A DNA stretch of 34,508 nt from Sphingomonas pruni NBRC 15498 (GTDB lineage: Bacteria; Pseudomonadota; Alphaproteobacteria; Sphingomonadales; Sphingomonadaceae), in the NCBI RefSeq assembly GCF_001598455.1, contig NZ_BCYZ01000051.1, forward strand, positions 1-34,508, read 5' to 3'. How positions within the stretch are numbered: position 1 is the stretch's first letter; each line of letters begins with the position of its first letter. Shown here piece after piece: positions 1 to 7,253 of the stretch. Both the position numbers and the translations under genes were made by a program. The notes below the pieces were generated by a model. That model was given only the letters and a program-made list of their open reading frames with translations. It was not told where the DNA came from and did not search any database.

Positions 1-105
1 CCCCACCGCCGAGTGTCGTCAACTGGGTGGGTAGCAGCCCGGCAGCTTTTGCGAGTGTTCGTTTGATATTAGAAGGCGTTCGATTGATCCTCGGCAGGAG
101 CCGCA

Positions 106-438
106 ATGTCCATCGTAGATACCGGGACCGTTGACGCGATGGGCATCGACAAGGTGTCAGGCGACGTCGTTCTGAATATATCCGACCACTTGGACTGGGG
201 CGATGAGGCCAACCACCTCGGGGCGCTGGAAGACAAGGTAAATGCGTATCTTGGTTATCTGGAAAGCGGTCAGCTTGTTGAGGATATGCCTGAAGCTAAT
301 GGACGGCGACTAATGATTGCGGTCTATCACCAGTTTGCGCCGACCGAGACTGCCAAGCAGGTATTGGACAGACTTCAGGCCGCTTTGGAATCGCATGGCA
401 TTGGTTTCACGTTCGGTTCGCTACCGGCGGGATATTAG
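106..438 (+). CDS. DUF6572-type small protein
   Basis: A 110-residue cytoplasmic protein with no signal peptide or membrane segment. The N-terminal half (about residues 8-35) has the pattern V-D-A-x-G-I-D then S-G-D-V-V-L-x-I-S-D-H-L-D-W, which I recognise from the DUF6572 family of small uncharacterised proteins. That family has no known biochemical role, so I infer none. The ATG at 106 is preceded by a good Shine-Dalgarno sequence, GCAGGAG, at 94-100. The gene stands alone: the next gene is on the opposite strand. Its base composition is slightly less GC-rich than its neighbours, which may mean it was acquired separately. Family assignment is from memory of the motif only. Confidence 0.8.
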   Translation: MSIVDTGTVDAMGIDKVSGDVVLNISDHLDWGDEANHLGALEDKVNAYLGYLESGQLVEDMPEANGRRLMIAVYHQFAPTETAKQVLDRLQAALESHGIGFTFGSLPAGY

Positions 439-460
439 CGATCTCGGTAGCCCACTGCTT

Positions 461-515
461 TGTCGGAATGACCGGCAGCTTTTGGGTCGCCTGCCGACAG
501 TCTGCTTTTTATAAA
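461..515 (+). terminator. Possible terminator after the DUF6572 gene
   Basis: The stem CGGCAG (473-478) can pair with CTGCCG (491-496). TGTCGG (461-466) could alternatively pair with CCGACA (494-499). A run of five T follows at about 506-510. The gap between the stem and the T run makes this a weak candidate. Confidence 0.3.
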
Positions 516-522
516 TCTAAGC

Positions 523-1056
523 CTAACCGGAAAGCAGCGACGGCCCGAGCAGCGTCAGCAACTTCACATCGATCGCCACCCCTGCCGCGCGGCGCTCGGC
601 GATGAAGTCGGCTATCGTTCCCATCGGCACGCGATGAACGATGATGTTTTCATCGGCCGTTCCGCCGCCCTCATCCATCCGCGTCAGCCCCTCCGCGCGG
701 ATCAGCGTGAAACACTCGCTGACCATGCCGGGCGAGGCGTAGAAGGTTCCCAGCGAGGTGCAGGTCGCGGGACGATAGCCGGTTTCCTCTTCCAGCTCGC
801 GCGCGGCCGACATTTCGGCGGTTTCGCCCGCGTCCTCGTCGCCGATCAGGCCGGCGGGCAGTTCCAGGCAGGCGCGGCCCAGCGGCACACGATATTGCTC
901 GACCAGTATCACATGTCCTTGATCGATCGCGATGATCACCGCCGCTTCGACCCCGCCGACGCGCCCGACATATTCCCAGCGGCCGCGTTTCTTCATTTCG
1001 AGAAAGCGGCCCTTCCAGACGGTTTCCTCGATGGCGTCCGCGTCGGTGACGCTCAC
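523..1056 (-). CDS. NUDIX hydrolase (ADP-ribose pyrophosphatase-like)
   Basis: A 177-residue NUDIX hydrolase, likely to cleave a nucleoside diphosphate linked to another moiety such as ADP-ribose. The Nudix box is clear: E-T-A-E-M-S-A-A-R-E-L-E-E-E-T-G-Y, with the RELEEETG core that binds divalent metal. A substrate-side segment (LVEQYRVPLGRACLELPAG) precedes it, as in ADP-ribose pyrophosphatases of the NudF type. The start is a GTG at 1056 that overlaps the stop of the upstream TPM gene as GTGA, so translation is probably coupled. It is the last gene of the lemA-TPM-TPM operon. The exact substrate cannot be read from the sequence. Confidence 0.9.
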   Translation of the reverse strand: MSVTDADAIEETVWKGRFLEMKKRGRWEYVGRVGGVEAAVIIAIDQGHVILVEQYRVPLGRACLELPAGLIGDEDAGETAEMSAARELEEETGYRPATCTSLGTFYASPGMVSECFTLIRAEGLTRMDEGGGTADENIIVHRVPMGTIADFIAERRAAGVAIDVKLLTLLGPSLLSG

Positions 1057-1733
1057 AATTCGATCAGCCGGTCGGGGAGCTCGTTGACGTCGCTTTCGGT
1101 CTTGGGGAAATGTTCGGCGACGATGGCGCCGATCGCGGCCACCGCGGCGGCCATCCCGTCTCCCGGGTGCCCGGCACGAACGCGGTCGATCAGCGCGGCC
1201 ATCGCCGCGCCCCAGCGTTCGGGCGGGACCTTGGCATGGATCGCTTCGTCCGCGACGATCTCGGCCAGCCGCTCATCGAGCGAGAGGTAGAGCAACACCC
1301 CGACCCGCGCGGCCGTGCGGCGTTCGGCCCCGACCTTGAAATATTGGATCGCGCGACGCCGGACGCGGCGCGACCGCACCGCCTTGGGCGTCAGTGCCAT
1401 CCGCAATGGCGACCAATAGAGCGCGCCCCGGATCAGCAGCAACACGACCGCCTCGACCACCATCAGCGCGAAGAACGACCGGCCCAGGTTGACCCCGCCT
1501 TGCCAGCCATTCTGGAACCAGGCGACCTTGTCCTCGATCGCGGTGGGATTGAGCGCGGCGATCCCCGCCACCAGCAGCATCGCGACGATGCCGAGGTTGA
1601 GGCCGATATCGTGATAGGGGTCCGATCGCGGCGCCACGATGGTGACGATCTCGGCATCGGTACCGGCCTCGGCGGCGGTGACTGCCTTGGTCACCTGTTC
1701 GCGTTCGGCCGGAGTCAGGATCGGTCCGCGCAT
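1053..1733 (-). CDS. TPM-domain membrane protein (second copy)
   Basis: A 226-residue protein with a TPM fold domain (Psb32/YgcG/MOLO-1 type). After MRGPILTPAERE it has T-D-A-E-I-V-T-I-V, typical of TPM strands. Two hydrophobic segments follow (around GIVAMLLVAGIAAL and FFALMVVEAVVLLLI), so the second half of the TPM domain lies after a membrane hairpin. The ATG at 1733 overlaps the stop of the preceding TPM gene (TGATG); a longer reading to 1880 is only an Arg-rich frame shadow of that gene's Gly-rich tail. In other bacteria LemA and TPM proteins are neighbours of unknown envelope function. The two tandem TPM genes probably act together at the inner membrane. Confidence 0.85.
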   Translation of the reverse strand: MRGPILTPAEREQVTKAVTAAEAGTDAEIVTIVAPRSDPYHDIGLNLGIVAMLLVAGIAALNPTAIEDKVAWFQNGWQGGVNLGRSFFALMVVEAVVLLLIRGALYWSPLRMALTPKAVRSRRVRRRAIQYFKVGAERRTAARVGVLLYLSLDERLAEIVADEAIHAKVPPERWGAAMAALIDRVRAGHPGDGMAAAVAAIGAIVAEHFPKTESDVNELPDRLIEL

Positions 1734-2548
1734 CACCAGCTCCCCGAGGCGCCACCGCCGCCGAACGACCCGCCGCCGCCCGAAAAGCCGCCGCCACCGC
1801 CGCCCCAATCGCTGCCGCCACTGCTCCAGCCGCTCGACGACGACCCGCTGCCCCAGCAGCCGCCGAGGCCGGGGCCCCACAGCACCACCGGCCCGCGGCC
1901 GCCGCGATATTTCCGGCCGCGCGCGCCACGAAAGACGATCGGCAGCACGAAGAACAGGATGATGAAGATCCAGAATACCGCCACGAAGCCGTCCGACGAC
2001 GATCCCGAAGACCCCGCCGCCTGCGGTTGCGCGGCAGCTGCCTTGACCCGCGCCTCGGCGGCTTCGGGCGGCGCCTTCATCTGCTCGGCGATCGCCTGTG
2101 CGCCCGCCATGATGCCGCCCGCCATGTCGCCGGCGCGGAATTTGGGCAGGATCTGGTCGTCGATGATCGTCTGCGCCAAGGCATCGGTCATGATCGGCTC
2201 GAGCCCGTAGCCGACCTCGATCCGCACTTTGCGCTCATTAGGGGCGACGATCAGGATGATGCCGTTATTGGCGTCCTTCTGTCCGATCCCCCAGGCACGG
2301 CCCAGCTTGTAGCCGTAATCCTCGATCGGATAGCCCTGCAGATCGGGGATCGTCGCTACCACGAACTGGCGCTGCGCGACGTTGCCGACATCGGTCGACA
2401 GCGCCTCGAGCTGCTGCTTTTGCGCCGGGCTGAGCAGGTTCGCGGCATCGACCACGCGCCCGGACAGCGGCGGGAACGTCTGCGCGCCGGCAAGCTGCGG
2501 CACGGCCAGCAGCGTCAGCATCAGCAGCAGCGCCCGAAGAATCCTCAT
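1733..2548 (-). CDS. TPM-domain protein, YgcG-like, with Gly-rich tail
   Basis: A 271-residue exported membrane protein. It has an N-terminal signal peptide (MRILRALLLMLTLLAVPQLA, cleavage near AGA-QT), then a TPM domain: V-V-D-A-A-N-L-L-S-P, V-V-A-T-I-P, R-A-W-G-I-G, and N-N-G-I-I-L-I-V-A-P-N-E-R-K-V-R-I-E-V-G-Y-G. An Ala-rich linker and one membrane segment (VFWIFIILFFVLPIVF) follow. The C-terminal tail is almost entirely Gly, Ser and Trp, as in YgcG-family proteins. The ATG at 2548 has the strong ribosome binding site GGGGGAG just upstream, which decides the start over a longer reading. It lies between lemA and the second TPM gene in one operon. The molecular function of this family is unsettled. 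Confidence 0.9.
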   Translation of the reverse strand: MRILRALLLMLTLLAVPQLAGAQTFPPLSGRVVDAANLLSPAQKQQLEALSTDVGNVAQRQFVVATIPDLQGYPIEDYGYKLGRAWGIGQKDANNGIILIVAPNERKVRIEVGYGLEPIMTDALAQTIIDDQILPKFRAGDMAGGIMAGAQAIAEQMKAPPEAAEARVKAAAAQPQAAGSSGSSSDGFVAVFWIFIILFFVLPIVFRGARGRKYRGGRGPVVLWGPGLGGCWGSGSSSSGWSSGGSDWGGGGGGFSGGGGSFGGGGASGSW

Positions 2549-2588
2549 ACGGACTCCCCCCGCAGCGGGTGCGATACGGTCACCGCGA

Positions 2589-3179
2589 TCAGTTCGTATT
2601 GCCGAAATCGACCGTCGGGTTGGTCTCGGCACCCGGCTGCGCCTGGAACGGGACCATAGGCTTTGCGCCATAGAAGACCTTCGCGCCGATCGCGTCGGGG
2701 AAGGTGCGGATGCGCGTGTTATACGCCTGAACCGCGGTGTTGTAGTCGCGGATCGCGATCGTGATGCGGTTGTTGCTGCCCTCGATCTCGGTGATCAGCG
2801 AGCGGAAATTCTCCTGGCTCTTGAGATCGGGATAGGCCTCTACCGTCGCCAGCAGCCGGCCGAGCGACGCGCCCAGCTGGTTCTGCGCGGCCTGGAAGCT
2901 CGCGATCTTGGCCGGATCGGTCAGGTCGGTCGCGTTAACCTGGACCCGCGTCGCATTGGCGCGGGCGTTGATCACGTCGGTCAGGATCTTGCCTTCGGAC
3001 GCGGCGCTGCCCTTCACCGTCGCGACGACGTTGGGAATGGTGTCGGCGCGACGCTGATAGGCGGCCTGGACGTCCGCCCAGCGCGCCTTGGCATTTTCCT
3101 CGGCGGTGGGAACGGAGTTGATCCCGCAAGCCGACAGCATCGCCATCGCGGCCAGCACGATCATCGCACGAAACTTCAT
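2589..3179 (-). CDS. lemA: LemA family lipoprotein
   Basis: A 196-residue LemA-family protein. The N-terminus is a lipoprotein signal peptide with lipobox L-S-A-C (Cys18), so the mature protein is probably anchored to a membrane by lipid. LemA signatures are present: the helix starting W-A-D-V-Q-A-A-Y-Q-R-R-A-D-T-I-P-N-V-V, then A-S-F-Q-A-A-Q-N-Q-L-G-A-S-L-G-R-L-L, and A-I-R-D-Y-N-T-A-V-Q-A-Y-N-T, a mainly helical fold. LemA is conserved but of unknown function. Here it leads an operon with two TPM proteins and a NUDIX hydrolase, the usual LemA-TPM association. Most homologues have a membrane anchor; the lipobox is a variant of the same topology. Confidence 0.93.
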   Translation of the reverse strand: MKFRAMIVLAAMAMLSACGINSVPTAEENAKARWADVQAAYQRRADTIPNVVATVKGSAASEGKILTDVINARANATRVQVNATDLTDPAKIASFQAAQNQLGASLGRLLATVEAYPDLKSQENFRSLITEIEGSNNRITIAIRDYNTAVQAYNTRIRTFPDAIGAKVFYGAKPMVPFQAQPGAETNPTVDFGNTN

Positions 3180-3330
3180 CTAGCTACCCTCCAGTGGCTT
3201 GCGTGCGCAATGTAGTGATGCCCGCCGCCGTCGTGAAGCGGATTCGGTTGCGCGGGCGCAACGGGCAGCTTGCATCCATGCCAACCGGCCTTAGGCTGTG
3301 CCGGCTTGAGACAGCGAAAGGGGCTTGATC

Positions 3331-3765
3331 ATGTTCAAGGAATTCAAGGCGTTCATTGCCCGCGGCAACGTGCTCGACCTGGCCGTCGCGGTGATCATCG
3401 GCGCGGCATTCGGCAAGATCGTCACCTCGCTGACCGACGACCTCATCATGCCGCTGATCGGCAAAATTTTCGGGGGCCTCGATTTCTCGAGCCATTTCAT
3501 CGTCCTGTCGCCCGAAAAGGTGCCGCCGGCGCTGGCCGGATCGACCGACTATGCCGCGCTGAAGAAAGCCGGTGTCGCGTTGTTCGGCTATGGCGAGTTC
3601 ATCACCGCCGCGGTCAATTTCCTGATCGTCGCGTTCATTATCTTCCTGCTGGTCCGCGCCGTGAACCGCGTCGCGCCCAAGCCGGAGGAAGCAGCACCTG
3701 CGGATCCCGCCGATGTCGTGCTGCTGCGCGAGATCCGCGACGAATTGCGGGCAAGGAAGGGGTGA
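3331..3765 (+). CDS. mscL: Large-conductance mechanosensitive channel MscL
   Basis: A 144-residue inner-membrane channel that opens under membrane tension to release solutes during hypo-osmotic shock. It begins [21 protein letters not shown], the MscL N-terminal helix and start of TM1, with the conserved [15 protein letters not shown] region next. TM2 is at [19 protein letters not shown] and is followed by a cytoplasmic helix ([12 protein letters not shown]). The length is normal for the family. The ATG at 3331 follows GAAAGGGG; an in-frame TTG at 3325 is less likely because it would sit too close to the ribosome binding site. It is convergent with the Rrf2 gene. Confidence 0.97.
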   Translation: MFKEFKAFIARGNVLDLAVAVIIGAAFGKIVTSLTDDLIMPLIGKIFGGLDFSSHFIVLSPEKVPPALAGSTDYAALKKAGVALFGYGEFITAAVNFLIVAFIIFLLVRAVNRVAPKPEEAAPADPADVVLLREIRDELRARKG

Positions 3766-3770
3766 ATATT

Positions 3771-3796
3771 AGCCCCTCCCCTGAAGGGGAGGGGCT
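3771..3796. terminator. Perfect hairpin between convergent mscL and rrf2 (family B unit)
   Basis: The 11-bp stem AGCCCCTCCCC (3771-3781) pairs with GGGGAGGGGCT (3786-3796) around a TGAA loop. It lies six bases after the mscL stop and about 20 bases before the convergent rrf2 stop, so it can act on transcripts from both sides. There is no T tract on either side. The sequence matches the core of the family B palindromes seen elsewhere in the window. Confidence 0.6.
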
Positions 3797-3819
3797 TAGA
3801 GTGACGCAGTCTCCGAATC

Positions 3820-4251
3820 TTACGCCGCCGCGAGATCCTCGCTGACCGCATCGGCCAGGCTGGTACCGTCGAGGATGCGCGCGGTCTCGTCGCGGACGCG
3901 CGCCATGGCATGGCGGATCGCGCAGGCGGCCTCATCCTTGCAATCGGCGCAGCGGCGATAAGCGGTGCGGCTGACGCACGGCACCAAGGCCAGCGGACCC
4001 TCGATCACGCGGATGATCTCGCCCAGCGAGATCAGATGGGTCGGACGCGACAGGCAGTAACCGCCGGTCTTGCCGCGATGGCTGTGCAGAAAGCCCGCCT
4101 CGCGCAGATCGGCCAGGATCAGTTCGAGGAATTTGCGCGGGACATTGGCGTTCTCGGCGATCCGGTTCATCGGGATCGGGGGGCTGCCTGCGGGCGCCTC
4201 GGCCAGATAGAGCATCGCGCGAAGCGCGTAACGGGAACGCTGCGTCAACAT
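3820..4251 (-). CDS. Rrf2 family transcriptional regulator (probable Fe-S sensor)
   Basis: A 143-residue DNA-binding regulator. It opens with MLTQRSRYALRAMLYLA, the classical Rrf2 start. The winged helix continues through I-A-E-N-A-N-V-P-R-K-F-L-E-L-I-L-A-D-L-R-E-A-G and S-H-R-G-K-T-G-G-Y, the wing. Four cysteines lie at 92, 101, 104 and 110, in the region where Rrf2 proteins such as IscR and NsrR hold an iron-sulfur cluster, so redox, NO or Fe-S sensing is likely. The ATG at 4251 is chosen because the domain starts there. A perfect palindrome covers the region just upstream (4254-4272), suggesting autoregulation. It is not in an isc or suf operon, so its targets cannot be read from context. 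Confidence 0.93.
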   Translation of the reverse strand: MLTQRSRYALRAMLYLAEAPAGSPPIPMNRIAENANVPRKFLELILADLREAGFLHSHRGKTGGYCLSRPTHLISLGEIIRVIEGPLALVPCVSRTAYRRCADCKDEAACAIRHAMARVRDETARILDGTSLADAVSEDLAAA

Positions 4252-4253
4252 AA

Positions 4254-4272
4254 TGGGTAACCTTATTACCCA
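4254..4272. promoter_or_regulatory. Palindromic operator in front of the Rrf2 gene
   Basis: TGGGTAA (4254-4260) and TTACCCA (4266-4272) form a perfect 7-bp inverted repeat with a 5-bp spacer, in an AT-rich island. It ends only two bases from the rrf2 ATG and includes the only Shine-Dalgarno-like AAGG. A palindrome here fits autorepression by the dimeric Rrf2 protein; this is inference from position and symmetry. Confidence 0.65.
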
Positions 4273-4364
4273 ATAATGTGGCGACCGAAAGGCGGAGGTC
4301 CGGGAAAACCGTGGTTTTTTGCCGGTTGGCACCCTGCGCCCACACCAGCAACCAAACCCACCAC

Positions 4365-4392
4365 TTTTCTTTAAGCGCGCAGGCCCTATATT
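4365..4392 (+). promoter_or_regulatory. Probable ssrA promoter
   Basis: TATATT at 4387-4392 is a good -10 element. TTTTCT at 4365-4370, 16 bp upstream, is a plausible weak -35. Transcription would start at about 4399, at the beginning of the acceptor piece of the permuted tmRNA. Confidence 0.5.
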
Positions 4393-4398
4393 GGTCGG

Positions 4399-4660
4399 GC
4401 CGGGCAACCGGCTATGGCGATAAATGATGGCGTGCAATAGACGCAGCGGACCCGGGGGCAGTACCCGGCGGCTCCACCAGAAATGGTGGTGTATCTGGAC
4501 ACCGTTTCTGACGGGGCCGAACCAGGATCGACGTGTGTTGAAAAGCGCCGACGTTCGCTCAGAACGGGCCACTGTGACGGCTCATTACACAAGTGCCAAC
4601 GATAACGAAGCACTCGCTATTGCGGCGTAACCCCAAGGCCTAACGGCTTAAGGTTACTCT
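4399..4660 (+). ncRNA. ssrA: Permuted two-piece tmRNA (alpha-type)
   Basis: tmRNA rescues stalled ribosomes by adding a degradation tag. The gene is circularly permuted, as in alphaproteobacteria. The acceptor piece comes first (about 4399-4479, ending GGCTCCACCA). An internal transcribed spacer (4480-4512) follows, then the coding piece from GGGGCCG at 4513. GGGGCCG (4513-4519) pairs with CGGCTCC (4469-4475) as a full 7-bp acceptor stem with G-U at the third pair, the alanine identity element. The tag reading frame is 4595-4630: GCC AAC GAT AAC GAA GCA CTC GCT ATT GCG GCG TAA, giving ANDNEALAIAA. A stem TAACC/GGTTA (4628-4632 with 4652-4656) encloses the stop codon. The outer 5' and 3' limits are estimates. 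Confidence 0.93.
4480..4512 (+). other. Internal transcribed spacer of ssrA
   Basis: This segment separates the CCA end of the acceptor piece from the 5' end of the coding piece and must be removed to make the two-piece RNA. It can fold by itself: GAAA pairs with TTTC and GGTGT with ACACC around ATCTGG. Such a hairpin would bring the two halves of the tRNA-like domain together before processing by RNase P and 3' trimming enzymes. Confidence 0.7.
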
Positions 4661-4676
4661 AAAATGCGCGGTTGGA

Positions 4677-4739
4677 CCGCACCGGGCAACAGAAGCGGAT
4701 TCCAGCGGTACGGGGAGCACCGGGCAACAGAAGCTCCCC
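4677..4739 (+). repeat. Two hairpins with an identical 14-nt loop
   Basis: An 18-bp direct repeat occurs at 4679-4696 and 4717-4734. Each copy contains ACCGGGCAACAGAA flanked by complementary bases. The first has stem CCGC/GCGG (4677-4680 with 4695-4698) and the second GGGGAGC/GCTCCCC (4712-4718 with 4733-4739). The stems differ but the loops are identical. Position just after ssrA suggests a termination, processing or 3'-end stability element, but there is no good T tract. Confidence 0.6.
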
Positions 4740-4900
4740 ACTCTATTCGCCCTATCGTTCTGGTTTGGAGATCGCGCCGCGCCCGCGCGGACCGTGCAGC
4801 ATTCCTGCACTCGGCGCGTTGCGGACCCGGGCATACCATACCCATTGTTCGATTGCGCTGGTCGGGTTAGGTTCGTCGAAACGGAATCGGAGAGGCTGAT

Positions 4901-5671
4901 ATGGCGACACTGGCTCGAGTCGAGGACACCGGCATGGCCCCGGGCGAATGGGAGGCGCGGGTCGACCTCGCCGCCGCGTATCGGCTGGTCGCGCTGTACG
5001 GCTGGGACGACCTCATTTTCACCCACCTCTCGGCGCGTGTGCCGGGGCCGGAACATCATTTCCTGATCAACCCCTATGACATGATGTTCGAGGAGATCAC
5101 GGCGTCGAGCCTGGTCAAGATCGATGTCGAGGGCAATCCGGTCGGCAAGTCGGAGCATCCGGTCAATCCGGCCGGCTTCACCATCCATTCGGCGATCCAT
5201 ATGGCGCGCGACGATGCCGCGGCGGTGATGCATCTCCATACGCCTCACGGCCAGGCGGTGTCGGCGATGGAATTCGGGCTGTTGCCGCACACCCAGACGG
5301 CGATGATCGCCAAGCACAATGTCGCGTACCACGATTATGAAGGCATCGCGACCGACCTCGACGAGCGCGAACGGCTGGTCCAGGATCTGGGCGACAAGCA
5401 TGCGATGATCCTGCGCAACCACGGTACGCTCGCGGTCGGCAAGACCGTCGGCGATTGCTTCCTGCGGCTCTATTTCCTCGAACGCGCGTGCCAGGCACAG
5501 GTGATGATGCTGTCGGCGGGCTACGACCATCTCTACAACCCGCCCCAGGGCACCGAGGACAAGGTCAAGGGTCAGACCCCGCCGGCAGGCATGGCGATGG
5601 CCGCAGAACGGCTCGCCTGGCCGGCATTGCTGAGGAAGCTCGACCGCATCGACACCAGCTTCCGCGACTGA
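4901..5671 (+). CDS. Class II aldolase/adducin family protein
   Basis: A 256-residue cytoplasmic protein of the class II aldolase/adducin fold, related to fuculose-phosphate aldolases. The fold markers are visible: L-Y-G-W-D-D-L-I-F-T-H-L-S-A-R, F-L-I-N-P-Y, then the zinc-ligand motif H-L-H-T-P-H-G (His111, His113) and R-N-H-G-T-L-A-V-G (His174). The metal site is therefore intact, so retro-aldol cleavage or a related metal-dependent reaction is possible, but many members of this branch have no known substrate. The ATG at 4901 follows GGAGAGG at 4889-4895. No sugar kinase or isomerase lies nearby to suggest a pathway; the next gene is a membrane protein on the same strand. Confidence 0.9.
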   Translation: MATLARVEDTGMAPGEWEARVDLAAAYRLVALYGWDDLIFTHLSARVPGPEHHFLINPYDMMFEEITASSLVKIDVEGNPVGKSEHPVNPAGFTIHSAIHMARDDAAAVMHLHTPHGQAVSAMEFGLLPHTQTAMIAKHNVAYHDYEGIATDLDERERLVQDLGDKHAMILRNHGTLAVGKTVGDCFLRLYFLERACQAQVMMLSAGYDHLYNPPQGTEDKVKGQTPPAGMAMAAERLAWPALLRKLDRIDTSFRD

Positions 5672-5720
5672 GCGCAACCGCGCTTGCATCGGCGCCGCCA
5701 ATCGGCGCAGACCAGCCGGC

Positions 5721-7121
5721 GTGCCAATCCGCTGGACCGACTATCGATTGATCGCGGCGTTGCTGCTGGCGTTTGCGCTGGTCTGCGCCGCGCAGGCCTA
5801 TGCCTATGCGCCCGGGCTGATGACCTGGGATTCGATCCGCCAATATGGCCAGGCGCTGAGCGGCGATTTCGACGATTGGCATCCGCCGGCGATGGAATGG
5901 CTGTGGCGGCAACTCTTGCCGATCGCCCACGGCCCCGCGCCGATGCTGGCAATCCAGCTCGGCCTGTATTGGTCGGCATTCGCCGGGCTGGTGGTCTGGG
6001 CGGTGCGCGCGGGCCGGCGACGGCTCGCCATCGCGTTCGCGATCGCCGCGATCCTGCCGCTCCCGGTCGTGCTGATGGCGGAGATCATCAAGGACAGTTT
6101 GATGGCCGCGCTATTGCTCGCGGCGAGCGCGATCCTGGTCGCCATCCCGACCCGCGGCCGGCCCGTCGCGCGGGTGATCGCACTCATCCTGATCGTCTGC
6201 GCGGCGACGTTGCGCTTCAACGCCCTGCCCGCCTGCCTGCCGCTCGCGATTGCGCTGCTGCCCGCCTCGTGGCGCGCGACGCGGGTGCGGTTCGGCGCCG
6301 CGTTGCTGATCGGCACGGCGATCATCGCTGCCGCGCTGCCGCTCGCCAACCGCGCGGTCGGCGCCAAGCCGAGCGGCGTCGGGCTGTCGCTCGTCATCTT
6401 CGATCTCGGCGGCATCACCCGGTTCAGTGGGGTCGACGCCTTTCCCGCGGACGACGATGTCGACGATCCGATCGCGGTCAATCGTCATTGCTACAAGCCC
6501 GAACGCTGGGATTCCTATAGCTGGTGGGTGCCCGATCCGTGCCCGCTGGGGTTCGACGCGATGGACGATCTGTTCAAGCAGAGCGGCGAGAGCCCGTACC
6601 GCCACTGGCTCGGCGCGGTGCTGGCGCATCCGGTCGCTTATGCCGAGCATCGCCTGACCCATTTCAACATCAACATCCGCTTCCTCGTCCATGACGAGGT
6701 CGAACGTCCGGTCATGGGCCGGATCCCGCCCAATGACTGGAGTTTCCACCTCACGCCCAATCCCGCGCTGACCTGGCTCGACCGCGGCGCGCGCTGGTCG
6801 GCGCATACGCCCTTGGGTTGGCCGGTCTGGTGGATGGCGCTGGCGATCGGTCTGCTCGTCGTCGCGCCCGGCCTGCCGTCGCGGCGGCTGGTCATCCCGA
6901 TGGCACTGTCGGGTTTGCTCTATGGCCTCGGCTATCTGCCCGCGAGCGTGGCGTGCGAGCTGCGCTACCACCTCTGGACGATGCTGGCGGTGCTGATCGC
7001 CGCGCTGATCGCGGGCGCGGACATGGCTGGAGGCGCATGGCCGAACCGCCATCGCCTACTCATCGCGATCGCGCCGGTCGCGCTCGTCTCGATCCTGTGC
7101 GTGATCTCGCGCCTCACCTGA
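5721..7121 (+). CDS. Polytopic membrane protein, GT-C glycosyltransferase-like
   Basis: A 466-residue integral membrane protein with roughly ten hydrophobic segments. The first is followed by a non-cytoplasmic loop carrying M-T-W-D-S-I-R-Q-Y and D-W-H-P-P-A-M-E-W. An acidic residue and an H-P-P motif after TM1 resemble GT-C transferases, which use polyprenyl-linked sugars, so a glycosyltransferase role is plausible but not shown. A large soluble loop between about residues 240 and 350 contains two cysteines (H-C-Y, D-P-C-P). The start is a GTG at 5721 without a clear ribosome binding site, 49 bases after the aldolase stop. Some homologues are annotated only as membrane proteins of unknown function. 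No polysaccharide genes are adjacent. Confidence 0.75.
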   Translation: MPIRWTDYRLIAALLLAFALVCAAQAYAYAPGLMTWDSIRQYGQALSGDFDDWHPPAMEWLWRQLLPIAHGPAPMLAIQLGLYWSAFAGLVVWAVRAGRRRLAIAFAIAAILPLPVVLMAEIIKDSLMAALLLAASAILVAIPTRGRPVARVIALILIVCAATLRFNALPACLPLAIALLPASWRATRVRFGAALLIGTAIIAAALPLANRAVGAKPSGVGLSLVIFDLGGITRFSGVDAFPADDDVDDPIAVNRHCYKPERWDSYSWWVPDPCPLGFDAMDDLFKQSGESPYRHWLGAVLAHPVAYAEHRLTHFNINIRFLVHDEVERPVMGRIPPNDWSFHLTPNPALTWLDRGARWSAHTPLGWPVWWMALAIGLLVVAPGLPSRRLVIPMALSGLLYGLGYLPASVACELRYHLWTMLAVLIAALIAGADMAGGAWPNRHRLLIAIAPVALVSILCVISRLT

Positions 7122-7253
7122 GACGGTGCCCCGTTTTTCGCTCGGCGCAGCCGAGTGGGAAGGTGAGGGCCGCTATGACGTGAAACGCCTAAGGCTATTA
7201 ATTGCTTCTGAAAACACCGCGGAACCGTCCAAGACGAGTTAGCACGCACCTCG

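Noticed and set aside
4440..4900. Small protein genes in the region between rrf2 and the aldolase
   Set aside because: Most of this region is explained by the tmRNA and its 3' hairpins; the frames there start without ribosome binding sites and end in the tmRNA tag.
7141..7155. Hairpin CTCGGC-GCA-GCCGAG after the GT-C-like gene as a terminator
   Set aside because: It has no following T tract on the plus strand (the T run precedes it), so I do not call it a terminator.
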